Origin: Atlantibacter sp032062175
Lineage (GTDB): Bacteria; Pseudomonadota; Gammaproteobacteria; Enterobacterales; Enterobacteriaceae
Assembly (NCBI RefSeq): GCF_032062175.1
Contig: NZ_DAMBQK010000001.1
Coordinates: forward strand, 124,001-188,000
Length of the DNA stretch: 64,000 bases
Reading direction: 5' to 3'
The notes under the pieces were generated by a model. It was not told where the DNA came from. It ran no database searches and saw nothing but the letters and a program-made list of their open reading frames with translations. Position 1 is the first letter of the stretch; each line of letters begins with the position of its first letter. Position numbers and translations under genes: made by a program. Below, piece by piece: positions 16,861-25,353 of this stretch.

Positions 16861-18531
16861 ATGTCGACTAGTACTTTCAACCGCCGCTGGGCGACGGTGA
16901 TCCTCGAAGCCTTAACCCGCCACGGCGTTCGCCATATTTGTATTGCGCCTGGCTCGCGTTCGACGCCGTTGACGCTGGCGGCAGCGGATAATCGCAACCT
17001 GACTCACCACACCCATTTTGACGAGCGTGGATTAGGGCACCTGGCCCTGGGGCTTGCCAAAGCCAGCGGCGAGCCGGTCGCCGTGATTGTCACGTCCGGC
17101 ACGGCGGTGGCAAACCTGTATCCAGCGGTAATTGAAGCCGGGTTGACCGGCGAAAAGCTGATCCTGCTCACCGCCGACCGGCCGCCGGAGCTGATTGACT
17201 GCGGCGCCAACCAGGCGATCCGCCAGCAAGGTATCTTTTCTTCCCATCCCACCGCCGCGCTGGATTTACCCAAGCCCAGCCCGGAAACGCCAGCCAAATG
17301 GCTGGTGTCGTCGATTGATTTGCTGTTAGGCCAGCAGCGCGGCGGAGCATTACATATCAACTGTCCGTTTGCCGAGCCGCTGTACGGCGAGCTGGACGAC
17401 ACCGGTCTCGCCTGGCAGGAGTCGCTGGGCGACTGGTGGCAGGACGATAAACCCTGGCTGCTGGCAGCGGAAGATCACCACGCAACGCTGCAACACGACT
17501 GGGGTGCATGGCGGCGTAAAAAAGGCGTCATCATTGCCGGACGGATGTCGCCGCAAGAGGGCAAACAGCTGGCAAGCTGGGCGCAAACCCTGGGCTGGCC
17601 GCTGATTAGCGATGTCCTGTCGCAAACCGGGCAGCCGCTGCCCTGCGCCGATCTATGGCTGGCGAATCCGCACGCCCAGGCGTTACTGGCGCAAGCGCAG
17701 ATTGTTATCCAGTTCGGCAGCAGCCTGACCGGTAAACGTTTACTGCAATGGCAGGCCAACTGCCAGCCGCAGGAGTTCTGGCTGGTGGATCACCTGATTG
17801 GGCGGCTCGATCCGGCCCATCACCGGGGGCGTCGGTTAACCGCGCGCATCAGCGAGTGGCTGGAGCTGCACCCCGCCGAGCACCGTGCGCCCTGGGCCGG
17901 GGATATCACCGCGCTGTCGCAAACCGCGTGGGAACTTACCGAAGCCGCCACCCAGCTATTCGGCGAAGCGCAACTGGCGCATCGGCTACCGCAACTGCTG
18001 CCGGAACACGGCCAGGTCTTCGTCGGTAACAGCCTGGTGGTGCGTCTGGTGGACGCGCTGGCGCAGATGCCGCAGAGCTATCCGGTGCTGAGCAATCGTG
18101 GGGCCAGCGGCATTGATGGGCTGATATCCACCACCGCCGGGGTACAGCGCGCCACCGCGCGCCCGACGCTGGCCATCGTGGGTGATTTATCCGCGCTGTA
18201 CGATTTAAACGCCCTGGCGCTGCTGCGCCACGTTTCTGCGCCGCTGGTGCTGATTGTGGTGAACAACAACGGCGGGCAAATCTTCTCGTTATTGCCAACC
18301 CCGGTGAGCGAACGTGAGCGCTTTTACTGTATGCCGCAGAACGTGTCGTTTAAGCACGGCGCGGCGATGTTTGGCCTTGACTATCGCAACCCAACGACCT
18401 GGGAAGAACTTCAGGCCGCCGTGAGCGAAGGCTGGCAGCGGCCTCACACCACCGTGGTGGAAATTAACGTGCCCTCTACCGACGGCACGCACACTCTGCA
18501 AAACCTGCTGGCGGCGGTAAGCCAGGCATGA
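16861..18531 (+). CDS. menD: SEPHCHC synthase (2-oxoglutarate decarboxylase-type)
   Basis: MenD is a thiamine-diphosphate enzyme that joins isochorismate to the succinic semialdehyde unit derived from 2-oxoglutarate. It has 556 residues, as in E. coli. The N-terminal Pyr domain includes CIAPGSRSTPLTLAA and the catalytic-region glutamate in THFDERGLGHLALG (near residue 55). The C-terminal PP domain has the ThDP motif GDLSALYDLNALALL leading to NNNGGQIF. The Shine-Dalgarno sequence is weak. The stop overlaps menH by 4 nt. Confidence 0.97.
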   Translation: MSTSTFNRRWATVILEALTRHGVRHICIAPGSRSTPLTLAAADNRNLTHHTHFDERGLGHLALGLAKASGEPVAVIVTSGTAVANLYPAVIEAGLTGEKLILLTADRPPELIDCGANQAIRQQGIFSSHPTAALDLPKPSPETPAKWLVSSIDLLLGQQRGGALHINCPFAEPLYGELDDTGLAWQESLGDWWQDDKPWLLAAEDHHATLQHDWGAWRRKKGVIIAGRMSPQEGKQLASWAQTLGWPLISDVLSQTGQPLPCADLWLANPHAQALLAQAQIVIQFGSSLTGKRLLQWQANCQPQEFWLVDHLIGRLDPAHHRGRRLTARISEWLELHPAEHRAPWAGDITALSQTAWELTEAATQLFGEAQLAHRLPQLLPEHGQVFVGNSLVVRLVDALAQMPQSYPVLSNRGASGIDGLISTTAGVQRATARPTLAIVGDLSALYDLNALALLRHVSAPLVLIVVNNNGGQIFSLLPTPVSERERFYCMPQNVSFKHGAAMFGLDYRNPTTWEELQAAVSEGWQRPHTTVVEINVPSTDGTHTLQNLLAAVSQA

Positions 18532-19298
18532 TCCTGAATGCGACCGCGCGTCCCGGTAAAACCGCCTCGCAGCCCTGGCTTGTCTGGCTGCACGGTTTTC
18601 TGGGCAGCCAGCAGGAGTGGCAGCAGGTGGCCGCTGAGTTCAGCGAACCTGGCCACCTGTTTATCGATTTGCCCGGCCACGGCGGCAGTGCGGATGTGCG
18701 CGTTGCCAGCTTTGATGAGACCTGCATACTGCTCGACGCCACCCTGGCGCATCACGCCATTAGCCAGTACTGGCTGATTGGCTATTCGCTGGGCGGGCGC
18801 ATCGCCATGCACTACGCCTGCGGCAAACCGCGCCCCGGTTTGCAGGGGCTGATTGTCGAAGGCAGCCATCCAGGATTAACGGACCCCCAGGAACGCGACG
18901 CGCGTATCGCGTCGGACAGCCGCTGGGCGAGCCAATTTCGTGAAGCGCCCCTCGAACAGGTGCTGAATGCCTGGTATCAACAGCCGGTTTTTGCCACCCT
19001 CAGCGCAGCGGCACGTGAAGAACTGGTTGCGCTACGCAGACACAACAATCCGCACGCGTTGGCCGATATGCTGGAGGCTACCTCGCTGGGCCGCCAGGCG
19101 GATTTACGCGGGCAACTCAGCCAGTTGCCGCACCCCTTTATCTATTTTTGCGGTGAGCAGGACAGCAAGTTTCGTGGCATCGCCACAACGCTTAACGTGC
19201 CCTGTCACCTGATTACGGCTGCGGGCCACAATGCCCATCGCGAAGCGCCGCTGGCCTTCGCGCAAAGCCTGTCACCACTTTTGCCTCAACCAGACTAA
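18528..19298 (+). CDS. menH: SHCHC synthase, alpha/beta hydrolase MenH
   Basis: MenH eliminates pyruvate from the MenD product to give SHCHC. The 256-residue protein is an alpha/beta hydrolase with oxyanion region LHGFLGSQQEW, nucleophile elbow GYSLGG (Ser87), a late Asp in the CGEQDSKF segment and a catalytic His in AAGHNAHREAP. Its start overlaps the menD stop (ATGA), and menB follows after 9 nt, matching the order in E. coli. Confidence 0.96.
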   Translation: MILNATARPGKTASQPWLVWLHGFLGSQQEWQQVAAEFSEPGHLFIDLPGHGGSADVRVASFDETCILLDATLAHHAISQYWLIGYSLGGRIAMHYACGKPRPGLQGLIVEGSHPGLTDPQERDARIASDSRWASQFREAPLEQVLNAWYQQPVFATLSAAAREELVALRRHNNPHALADMLEATSLGRQADLRGQLSQLPHPFIYFCGEQDSKFRGIATTLNVPCHLITAAGHNAHREAPLAFAQSLSPLLPQPD

Positions 19299-19307
19299 GG
19301 AATCACC

Positions 19308-20165
19308 ATGCTCCATCTCGATGAACAGATGCTGAACGCCCCGATTGAATGGCAGGACTGCTCCGAAGGCTACACTGATATTCGCTATCACAAGTCGCCG
19401 GAAGGGATCGCCAAAATCACCATCAACCGCCCGCAGGTGCGTAATGCATTCCGTCCGATTACCGTGAAGGAGATGATCCAGGCGCTGGCGGATGCCCGTT
19501 ATGACGACAGCGTTGGCGTGATCATTCTGACCGGCGAAGGCGATAAAGCGTTCTGCTCCGGCGGCGACCAGAAAGTGCGCGGCGACTACGGCGGATACCA
19601 GGACGACTCCGGCGTTCACCACCTCAACGTGCTGGACTTCCAGCGCCAGATCCGCACCTGCCCGAAACCGGTAGTGGCGATGGTGGCGGGTTACTCTATT
19701 GGCGGCGGCCACGTGCTGCACATGATGTGCGATCTGACCATCGCGGCAGAAAACGCCATCTTCGGCCAAACCGGCCCGAAAGTCGGCTCGTTCGACGGCG
19801 GCTGGGGCGCGTCCTATATGGCACGCATTGTCGGCCAGAAAAAAGCGCGTGAAATCTGGTTCCTGTGCCGTCAGTACAATGCCCAGGAAGCGCTGGATAT
19901 GGGCCTGGTCAACACCGTGGTGCCGGTTGCCGAGCTGGAAAAAGAGACCGTGCGCTGGTGCCGTGAAATGCTGCAAAACAGCCCGATGGCGCTGCGCTGC
20001 CTGAAAGCCGCGCTCAATGCCGACTGCGACGGCCAGGCGGGCCTACAGGAGCTGGCGGGTAACGCCACCATGCTGTTCTATATGACCGAAGAAGGGCAGG
20101 AAGGGCGTAACGCGTTTAACGAGAAACGTCACCCGGACTTCAGCAAATTCAAACGGAACCCGTAA
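19308..20165 (+). CDS. menB: 1,4-dihydroxy-2-naphthoyl-CoA synthase
   Basis: MenB, 285 residues, closes the second ring of the naphthoquinone by converting o-succinylbenzoyl-CoA to DHNA-CoA. It is a crotonase-fold enzyme. Visible motifs are the CoA-binding SGGDQKVRGD near residue 84, GYSIGGGHVLHMMCDLTIAA with the oxyanion-hole glycine, and FGQTGPKVGSFDGGWG. An AAGGAATC site precedes the ATG. The stop codon overlaps the menC start by one base (TAATG). Confidence 0.98.
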   Translation: MLHLDEQMLNAPIEWQDCSEGYTDIRYHKSPEGIAKITINRPQVRNAFRPITVKEMIQALADARYDDSVGVIILTGEGDKAFCSGGDQKVRGDYGGYQDDSGVHHLNVLDFQRQIRTCPKPVVAMVAGYSIGGGHVLHMMCDLTIAAENAIFGQTGPKVGSFDGGWGASYMARIVGQKKAREIWFLCRQYNAQEALDMGLVNTVVPVAELEKETVRWCREMLQNSPMALRCLKAALNADCDGQAGLQELAGNATMLFYMTEEGQEGRNAFNEKRHPDFSKFKRNP

Positions 20166-21130
20166 TGCGACAGGCACAACTCTGGCGGTATCAGGTACCG
20201 ATGGATGCAGGCGTTGTGCTTCGCGACCGTCGCCTGAAAACCCGCGACGGTTTACTGGTGCGCCTGGAAGAGAATGGCGTGCAGGGATGGGGCGAAATCG
20301 CCCCGTTACCCGGCTTTAGCGTTGAATCTCTCGAACAGGCGACGGATGCCGCGCTGGCCTGGCTAAACGCCTGGCGGCAGGGCGGGGACGCCGCGCTGCC
20401 GGAACTGCCCTCCGTGGCGTTTGGCCTGAGCTGCGCGCGGGCGGAACTCACCGGCGCGCTGCCGGATGCCGCCGATTACCGTGCCGCACCGCTGTGTACC
20501 GGCGACCCGGACGAGCTGTTCGCGTTACTCAGCGCCATGCCGGGCGAGAAAGTCGCCAAGATCAAGGTTGGCTTGTATGAAGCGGTACGCGACGGCATGG
20601 TGGTCAATCTGCTGCTGGAAGCGATCCCGGATTTGTCGTTGCGTCTCGACGCCAACCGGGGATGGACGCCGCTCAAAGCGCAGCAGTTTGCCAAATACGT
20701 GAATCCCGAGTACCGGGCGCGCATCGCGTTTCTCGAAGAACCCTGTAAAACCCGCGAGCAATCACGGGCCTTTGCGGCAGAAACCGGCATCGCCATCGCC
20801 TGGGATGAAAGCCTGCGCGAAGCAGATTTTGTGATGCAGGCGGAGCCGGGCTTAAGTGCGGTGGTGATCAAGCCCACGCTCACCGGCAGCCTGGATTGCG
20901 TACGCGCGCAGGTGGCGGTGGCCCATGCCCAGGGATTAACGGCTGTCATCAGCTCCTCGATTGAATCCAGCCTCGGGTTAACCCAGCTGGCGCGCATCGC
21001 AGCGTGGCTGACGCCCAACACTATCCCCGGTCTCGACACCCTGTCGCTGATGCAGGCGCAGTTGGTGCGGTCCTGGCCGGACAGCGCGCTGCCGGTCTGG
21101 TCCACGGACGCGCTGGAACCGCTGTTGTGA
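20165..21130 (+). CDS. menC: o-Succinylbenzoate synthase
   Basis: MenC dehydrates SHCHC to o-succinylbenzoate. The 321-residue protein belongs to the enolase superfamily. The expected acid/base and metal residues are visible in order: KIKVGL with the catalytic lysine pair, LDANRGW (metal Asp), FLEEPC (metal Glu), AWDESL (metal Asp) and VIKPTLTGS (second catalytic Lys). The gene is coupled to menB (1-nt overlap) and to menE (GTGA overlap). Confidence 0.97.
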   Translation: MRQAQLWRYQVPMDAGVVLRDRRLKTRDGLLVRLEENGVQGWGEIAPLPGFSVESLEQATDAALAWLNAWRQGGDAALPELPSVAFGLSCARAELTGALPDAADYRAAPLCTGDPDELFALLSAMPGEKVAKIKVGLYEAVRDGMVVNLLLEAIPDLSLRLDANRGWTPLKAQQFAKYVNPEYRARIAFLEEPCKTREQSRAFAAETGIAIAWDESLREADFVMQAEPGLSAVVIKPTLTGSLDCVRAQVAVAHAQGLTAVISSSIESSLGLTQLARIAAWLTPNTIPGLDTLSLMQAQLVRSWPDSALPVWSTDALEPLL

Positions 21131-22491
21131 TCTTCACGCAGTGGCCCTGGCAGCACTGGGCGCAGCGGCGCGGTGAGGCGATTGCGCTGGCGCTCAATGA
21201 CCAGACGCTCACCTGGCGGCAGCTTTGCCAACAGGTGAATGCGCTGGCAGCGGGCCTGGCGCAGCAGGGCATTAGCGACGGTGCGGGTGTGGCATTACGT
21301 GGGCGCAACAGCCCGCAACTGGTGCTGGCCTGGCTGGCGCTGATGCAGTGCGGGGCGCGGGTATTACCGCTCAATCCGCAGCTTCCGTCGGCGTTGCTTG
21401 AGGAACTGCTGCCCACGCTGAATATCGATTATGCGCTGGAACTGGGATGCGATGCGCTACTCAACAACCTTCCCGCGCTGGCGCTTACGCCGGGTGAAGA
21501 CGCGGTGACCTGTGACTGGCAGCCGAACCGGATAGCGTCGATGACGTTGACCTCCGGCTCTACCGGCTTGCCGAAAGCGGCGGTGCATAGCGCCCAGGCG
21601 CATCTGGCCTCGGCGCAGGGCGTACTGGCCGCCATCCCGTTCTCGCCTGAGGACTGCTGGCTGCTGTCGCTGCCGCTGTTTCATGTCTCCGGGCAGGGGA
21701 TTGTTTGGCGCTGGTTGCTGGCAGGCGGGCAACTGGCGGTGCGCGAATCTGTTCCGTTGCATGAAGCGCTACGCGGCTGCACCCACGCCTCGCTGGTGCC
21801 GACGCAATTGTGGCGCTTGCTCAATGATAATCAGCCGCTGACTCTCAACGCGGTGTTATTAGGCGGCGCGGCGATCCCGGTGGCGTTAACCGATGCCGCG
21901 ACCGAGCGCGGCATTGCCTGCTGGTGCGGCTACGGGTTAACCGAAGCGGCGTCCACCGTGTGCGCCAAACGGGCAGACGGCCTGCCGGACGTCGGCGCGG
22001 CGCTGCCGGAACGCGAAGTGAAAATCGTCGATGGCGAAGTGTGGCTGCGCTCCGCCAGCCTCGCCAGCGGCTACTGGTGTAATGGAACCCTCGTCCCACT
22101 ACTGAATCAGGACGGCTGGTTCGCGACCCGCGATCGCGGTGAAATTCGTGAAGGGCGGTTAACCGTGCTGGGCCGAATCGATAATCTGTTTTTCAGCGCG
22201 GGCGAGGGCATTCAGCCGGAAGAGGTGGAACGGGTTATCGCCACGCATCCGCAGGTCAGCCAGGTGTTTGTGGTGCCGCTGGCAGACAGCGAATTTGGGC
22301 ATCGCCCGGTAGCGATAGTGGAAGGCGAGGCCGATTTGGATCTCAACAGCCTTGCGGTATGGGTCAGCGACAAGCTGGCACGTTTCCAGCAGCCGGTGCG
22401 CTGGCTGGCACTGCCGCCGCGCTTTAAAAACGGCGGGATTAAAATCTCGCGCCGGGCGTTGCAGCAGTGGGTGAATAGCGATGCCGGTTGA
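21127..22491 (+). CDS. menE: o-Succinylbenzoate-CoA ligase
   Basis: MenE activates o-succinylbenzoate with CoA and ATP. The 454-residue protein is an ANL-superfamily adenylate-forming enzyme. Motifs seen: the P-loop-like SMTLTSGSTGLPKAA near residue 140, CGYGLTEAASTVCAK, the hinge GRIDNLFFSAGEGIQPEEVE, and a late lysine in KNGGIKISR. A longer open frame runs upstream through menC, but the GTG at 21127, overlapping the menC stop as GTGA, gives the family N-terminus and length (E. coli 451). It is the last men gene and is convergent with nudI. Confidence 0.96.
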   Translation: MIFTQWPWQHWAQRRGEAIALALNDQTLTWRQLCQQVNALAAGLAQQGISDGAGVALRGRNSPQLVLAWLALMQCGARVLPLNPQLPSALLEELLPTLNIDYALELGCDALLNNLPALALTPGEDAVTCDWQPNRIASMTLTSGSTGLPKAAVHSAQAHLASAQGVLAAIPFSPEDCWLLSLPLFHVSGQGIVWRWLLAGGQLAVRESVPLHEALRGCTHASLVPTQLWRLLNDNQPLTLNAVLLGGAAIPVALTDAATERGIACWCGYGLTEAASTVCAKRADGLPDVGAALPEREVKIVDGEVWLRSASLASGYWCNGTLVPLLNQDGWFATRDRGEIREGRLTVLGRIDNLFFSAGEGIQPEEVERVIATHPQVSQVFVVPLADSEFGHRPVAIVEGEADLDLNSLAVWVSDKLARFQQPVRWLALPPRFKNGGIKISRRALQQWVNSDAG

Positions 22492-22492
22492 A

Positions 22493-22918
22493 TCAGAGCA
22501 ACCCTTTCTTACTCAGCGTGGCGCGGGTCGCCACGTTTAAATCATAATTCGGGAAATCTTCCGGCTTCACCCAGGCATGATCCTGAAACTCCTCGTTCAG
22601 TACGATATCCCGGTTAGCCGCCACGCAGTCAAAAATCAGGTAAATCATGTAGATCTCTTCCTGGCTGCCGTCGGCGTAGGTTTTCATCCGCACGTCGTCG
22701 CTGAACGTCCAGGGCGTCACGCGGGAAATAACCAACTGCTCGCCCAGCTCTTCGGCGATTTCGCGGCGCAGCGCCTGCTCCATGGTTTCGCCGGGCTCCA
22801 TGCCGCCGCCGGAAAGCGCCCACTGGCCGGGGAACACCCCACGGTTATCGGCCATTTTACACAGTAGATACTCACCCTGATTTTCAATGAGCGGGCAGAC
22901 AATAGTCCGTTGACGCAT
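22493..22918 (-). CDS. nudI: Nucleoside triphosphatase NudI (Nudix)
   Basis: A 141-residue Nudix hydrolase that in E. coli prefers pyrimidine deoxynucleoside triphosphates. The Nudix box GX5EX7REUXEEXGU is present as GGGMEPGETMEQALRREIAEELGEQL. The open frame extends 22 codons upstream, but ATG at 22918 (MRQRTIVCPLI) follows AAGGAAATGATC and gives the E. coli length. Only one base separates it from the end of convergent menE. In E. coli the arn operon and pmrD lie between menE and nudI; both are missing here. Confidence 0.94.
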   Translation of the reverse strand: MRQRTIVCPLIENQGEYLLCKMADNRGVFPGQWALSGGGMEPGETMEQALRREIAEELGEQLVISRVTPWTFSDDVRMKTYADGSQEEIYMIYLIFDCVAANRDIVLNEEFQDHAWVKPEDFPNYDLNVATRATLSKKGLL

Positions 22919-22965
22919 GATCATTTCCTTATTCGTAAGAAGGGGATGAGTGTAACGCGATGAAA

Positions 22966-22991
22966 GAAAAAGCGGGAGCCTCAACTCCCGC
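22966..22991 (-). terminator. Intrinsic terminator of the catalase gene
   Basis: On the minus strand GCGGGAG pairs with CTCCCGC (arms 22985-22991 and 22972-22978, 6-nt loop), followed by TTTTTC. It sits immediately after the catalase stop and upstream of nudI. Confidence 0.85.
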
Positions 22992-22998
22992 CTGACGG

Positions 22999-24447
22999 TT
23001 ATTTTGCGGCTTTGATGGCGGCCAGCGCGGCGGCGACGCCCGCGCCGTATTCCGGGTGGACTTCGCTGAACAGGCCAATCTGGCGCTGCTGGATAAACTC
23101 CGGCACGTCTTTCATGTCGCCCGCGATGCGCTGGAACATGCGCTGATGCTCCTCGTCGCTCAGTAGCTCAAACAGCTTACGCGGCTGGCTGAAGTAGTCG
23201 GTATCTTCGCGATGGTTCCAGTGGTCCGCTGCGCCTTCAAGCGTTAACGGCGGCTCGCTGAAGTCCGGCTGTTCCTGGAAGACGCCAAAGCTGTTCGGCT
23301 CATAGGTTGGGCCGTTGCCGCTGTTGCCGTCTACGCGCATCGCGCCATCACGATGATAGTTGTGGAACGGGCAGCGCGGCTTGTTCACCGGGATCTGGTG
23401 ATGATTAACACCTAAACGGTAGCGGTGGGCATCGCCATAGGAGAACAGGCGGCCCTGCAACATGCGGTCCGGCGAGAAACCAATGCCGGGCACCACGTTA
23501 GCCGGAGACATCGCCACCTGCTCAACTTCAGCAAAATAGTTCTCCGGGTTGCGGTTCAGCTCCAGCTCGCCCACTTCAATCAGCGGATAATCGCCGTGCG
23601 GCCAGACTTTAGTCAGGTCGAACGGGTTATACGGCGTTTGCGAGGCTTCGGCTTCCGGCATCACCTGCACGTACAGCTTCCAGCGCGGGAAATCGCCTTT
23701 TTCAATATGATCGAACAGGTCGCGCTGCGAACTTTCACGATCTTCCGCCACCAGACGTTTGGCGTCGTCGTCCATCAGGTTGGCGATACCCTGCTGAGAT
23801 TTCAGGTGGAATTTCACCCAGAAGCGCTCGTTGTTGTCGTTGATAAAGCTAAAGGTGTGGCTGCCAAAACCGTGCATGGTGCGATAGGAGAACGGCAGGC
23901 CGCGATCGCTAAAATCGATAGTTAACTGATGCAGCGATTCTGGTTGCAGGGAGAAGAAATCCCACTTGTAGGTGTTGTTCCGCAGGTTAGTGCGCGGATC
24001 GCGTTTTACCACGTGGTTGAGATCCGGGAACTTCAGCGGATCGCGCAGATAGAACACCGGCGTGTTGTTGCCGACCAGATCCCAGTTGCCTTCTTCGGTA
24101 TAGAACTTGATCGAGAACCCACGGATATCGCGCTCGGCATCGGCTGCGCCGCGTTCGCCAGCCACAGTGGAGAAACGAATAAACAGGTCAGTTTTTTTAC
24201 CGATTTGCGAAAAGAGTTTGGCGCGGGTAAAGGCGGTAATGTCATGGGTGACGGTGAAGGTGCCGTAAGCGCCCGAACCTTTCGCATGCATACGGCGCTC
24301 GGGGATCACTTCACGGTCGAAATGGGCTAATTTCTCAAGGAACCAGACATCCTGTAGCAGCATCGGACCTCGTGGGCCTGCGGTCGCTACGTTATTGTTA
24401 TGGGCAACCGGTGCGCCTGAGGCGGTGGTTAATCCTTTTTTAGTCAT
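22999..24447 (-). CDS. katA: Monofunctional heme catalase (KatA type)
   Basis: A 482-residue small-subunit catalase that dismutates hydrogen peroxide in the cytoplasm. The catalytic distal His54 (RRMHAKGSGAYG), Asn127 (LVGNNTPVF) and the proximal heme-ligand Tyr337 (RLFSYGDAHRYRLG) are all present at the positions known for Proteus mirabilis KatA. It differs from E. coli KatE (much larger) and KatG (catalase-peroxidase); E. coli has no gene here. AGGAG precedes the ATG. It stands alone with its own terminator, and a long palindrome lies 33 nt upstream of the start. Its symbol follows the family and is not proven for this strain. Confidence 0.93.
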   Translation of the reverse strand: MTKKGLTTASGAPVAHNNNVATAGPRGPMLLQDVWFLEKLAHFDREVIPERRMHAKGSGAYGTFTVTHDITAFTRAKLFSQIGKKTDLFIRFSTVAGERGAADAERDIRGFSIKFYTEEGNWDLVGNNTPVFYLRDPLKFPDLNHVVKRDPRTNLRNNTYKWDFFSLQPESLHQLTIDFSDRGLPFSYRTMHGFGSHTFSFINDNNERFWVKFHLKSQQGIANLMDDDAKRLVAEDRESSQRDLFDHIEKGDFPRWKLYVQVMPEAEASQTPYNPFDLTKVWPHGDYPLIEVGELELNRNPENYFAEVEQVAMSPANVVPGIGFSPDRMLQGRLFSYGDAHRYRLGVNHHQIPVNKPRCPFHNYHRDGAMRVDGNSGNGPTYEPNSFGVFQEQPDFSEPPLTLEGAADHWNHREDTDYFSQPRKLFELLSDEEHQRMFQRIAGDMKDVPEFIQQRQIGLFSEVHPEYGAGVAAALAAIKAAK

Positions 24448-24480
24448 CTTATATCTCCTGAATGAATATAACCGTTAGTT

Positions 24481-24507
24481 CCATGTGGATACTCGATATC
24501 AACATGG
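24481..24507 (-). promoter_or_regulatory. 27-bp interrupted palindrome upstream of the catalase
   Basis: Arms CCATGT-n-GATA (24481-24491) and TATC-n-ACATGG (24497-24507) mirror each other around a 5-bp centre. The only asymmetry in the arms is one position on each side. It lies 33-60 nt before the catalase start codon, where an operator or promoter would be expected. It does not fit the OxyR consensus. A smaller GGCGC/GCGCC inverted repeat abuts it near 24506-24528. The rest of the 269-nt gap to yfaZ is AT-rich with only the yfaZ promoter recognised. Confidence 0.5.
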
Positions 24508-24644
24508 CGCTAATTTTTAAAACGCGCCTTGATCAACAACAATATGTGTTCCCCTATCGCAAATATCGGCTCGGGCATTTCTCTTAAAATGATGTTTATT
24601 TTCAATTAATTACACTTAACCTATTAATGAAATAGATGGATACA

Positions 24645-24672
24645 TTGCTTAGCCCGGGGATAACGGTACAAT
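24645..24672 (+). promoter_or_regulatory. Sigma-70 promoter for yfaZ
   Basis: TTGCTT (24645-24650) and TACAAT (24667-24672) are separated by 16 bp, about 45 nt upstream of the yfaZ start. Both hexamers match the consensus at most positions. Confidence 0.6.
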
Positions 24673-24716
24673 GCGCCGTTTTCCGTATTTTTGCGGAGTT
24701 AGTTGGGGCGAAAGGA

Positions 24717-25259
24717 ATGAAAAAATTACTTCTAGCCGGCGCAGCCGGATTCATGTTGGTTTCTCTCTCTGCCAGCGCGATTAGCATCAGCGGTCAGGCG
24801 GGTGAAAAATATACCAACCTTGCAGTGGGCATGGGTACAGATTCAAGCGGACTGGCGCTGAGCGGCAACTGGGCGCATAACGACGATCATGGCGATATTG
24901 CCGGATTAGGGCTGGGTCTGAATCTGCCGCTGGGGCCGTTTATGGCGACAGTGGGCGGTAAAGGCATTTATCTGAACCCGAACGCGGGTGATGAAGGCTA
25001 TGCGTTAGCGGCAGGTGGCGGCCTGAGCTGGAAACTCAGCGACAGTTTCAGCGTATTCGGTGACTACTATTATTCGCCGGATTCGCTCTCCAGCGGCGTG
25101 AATGACTATCAGGAAGCCAGCGCGGGCGCGCGTTTCACCATTATGCGTCCGATTAGCGTTGAGGCGGGCTACCGTTACATCAATATGAAGGGCAAAGATA
25201 ACGAGGCTGACAGCAAAGTCGCCGACGGCCCGTACGTTGGCGTAAGCGCGCACTTCTAA
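24717..25259 (+). CDS. yfaZ: YfaZ-family predicted outer-membrane protein
   Basis: A 180-residue protein orthologous to E. coli YfaZ, of unknown function. A signal peptide of about 20 residues ends at SASA before ISISGQAG. The rest alternates polar and hydrophobic residues with many glycines and aromatic residues and ends in a phenylalanine (VGVSAHF), as small outer-membrane beta-barrels do. The chosen ATG matches the E. coli length, though AAAGGA sits very close to it. A 10-bp hairpin follows the stop. Confidence 0.88.
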   Translation: MKKLLLAGAAGFMLVSLSASAISISGQAGEKYTNLAVGMGTDSSGLALSGNWAHNDDHGDIAGLGLGLNLPLGPFMATVGGKGIYLNPNAGDEGYALAAGGGLSWKLSDSFSVFGDYYYSPDSLSSGVNDYQEASAGARFTIMRPISVEAGYRYINMKGKDNEADSKVADGPYVGVSAHF

Positions 25260-25266
25260 GCCATCC

Positions 25267-25290
25267 TGACGCGGCATCTCTGCCGCGTCA
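25267..25290 (+). terminator. Perfect hairpin after yfaZ
   Basis: TGACGCGGCA (25267-25276) and TGCCGCGTCA (25281-25290) form a perfect 10-bp stem with a TCTC loop. Only a short pyrimidine stretch follows, so termination would be weak or Rho-assisted. Confidence 0.5.
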
Positions 25291-25353
25291 TCTCCTGCAA
25301 ATTCTCCGCTCGCTTGCGCTATAGTAAGGCGTTCCCCTCTCGCGGAGAAAATA

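Noticed and set aside
24448..24716. OxyR site upstream of the catalase
   Set aside because: I looked for ATAG-type tetrads at the spacing of the OxyR consensus; only scattered CTATC and ATATC fragments occur, not four in register.
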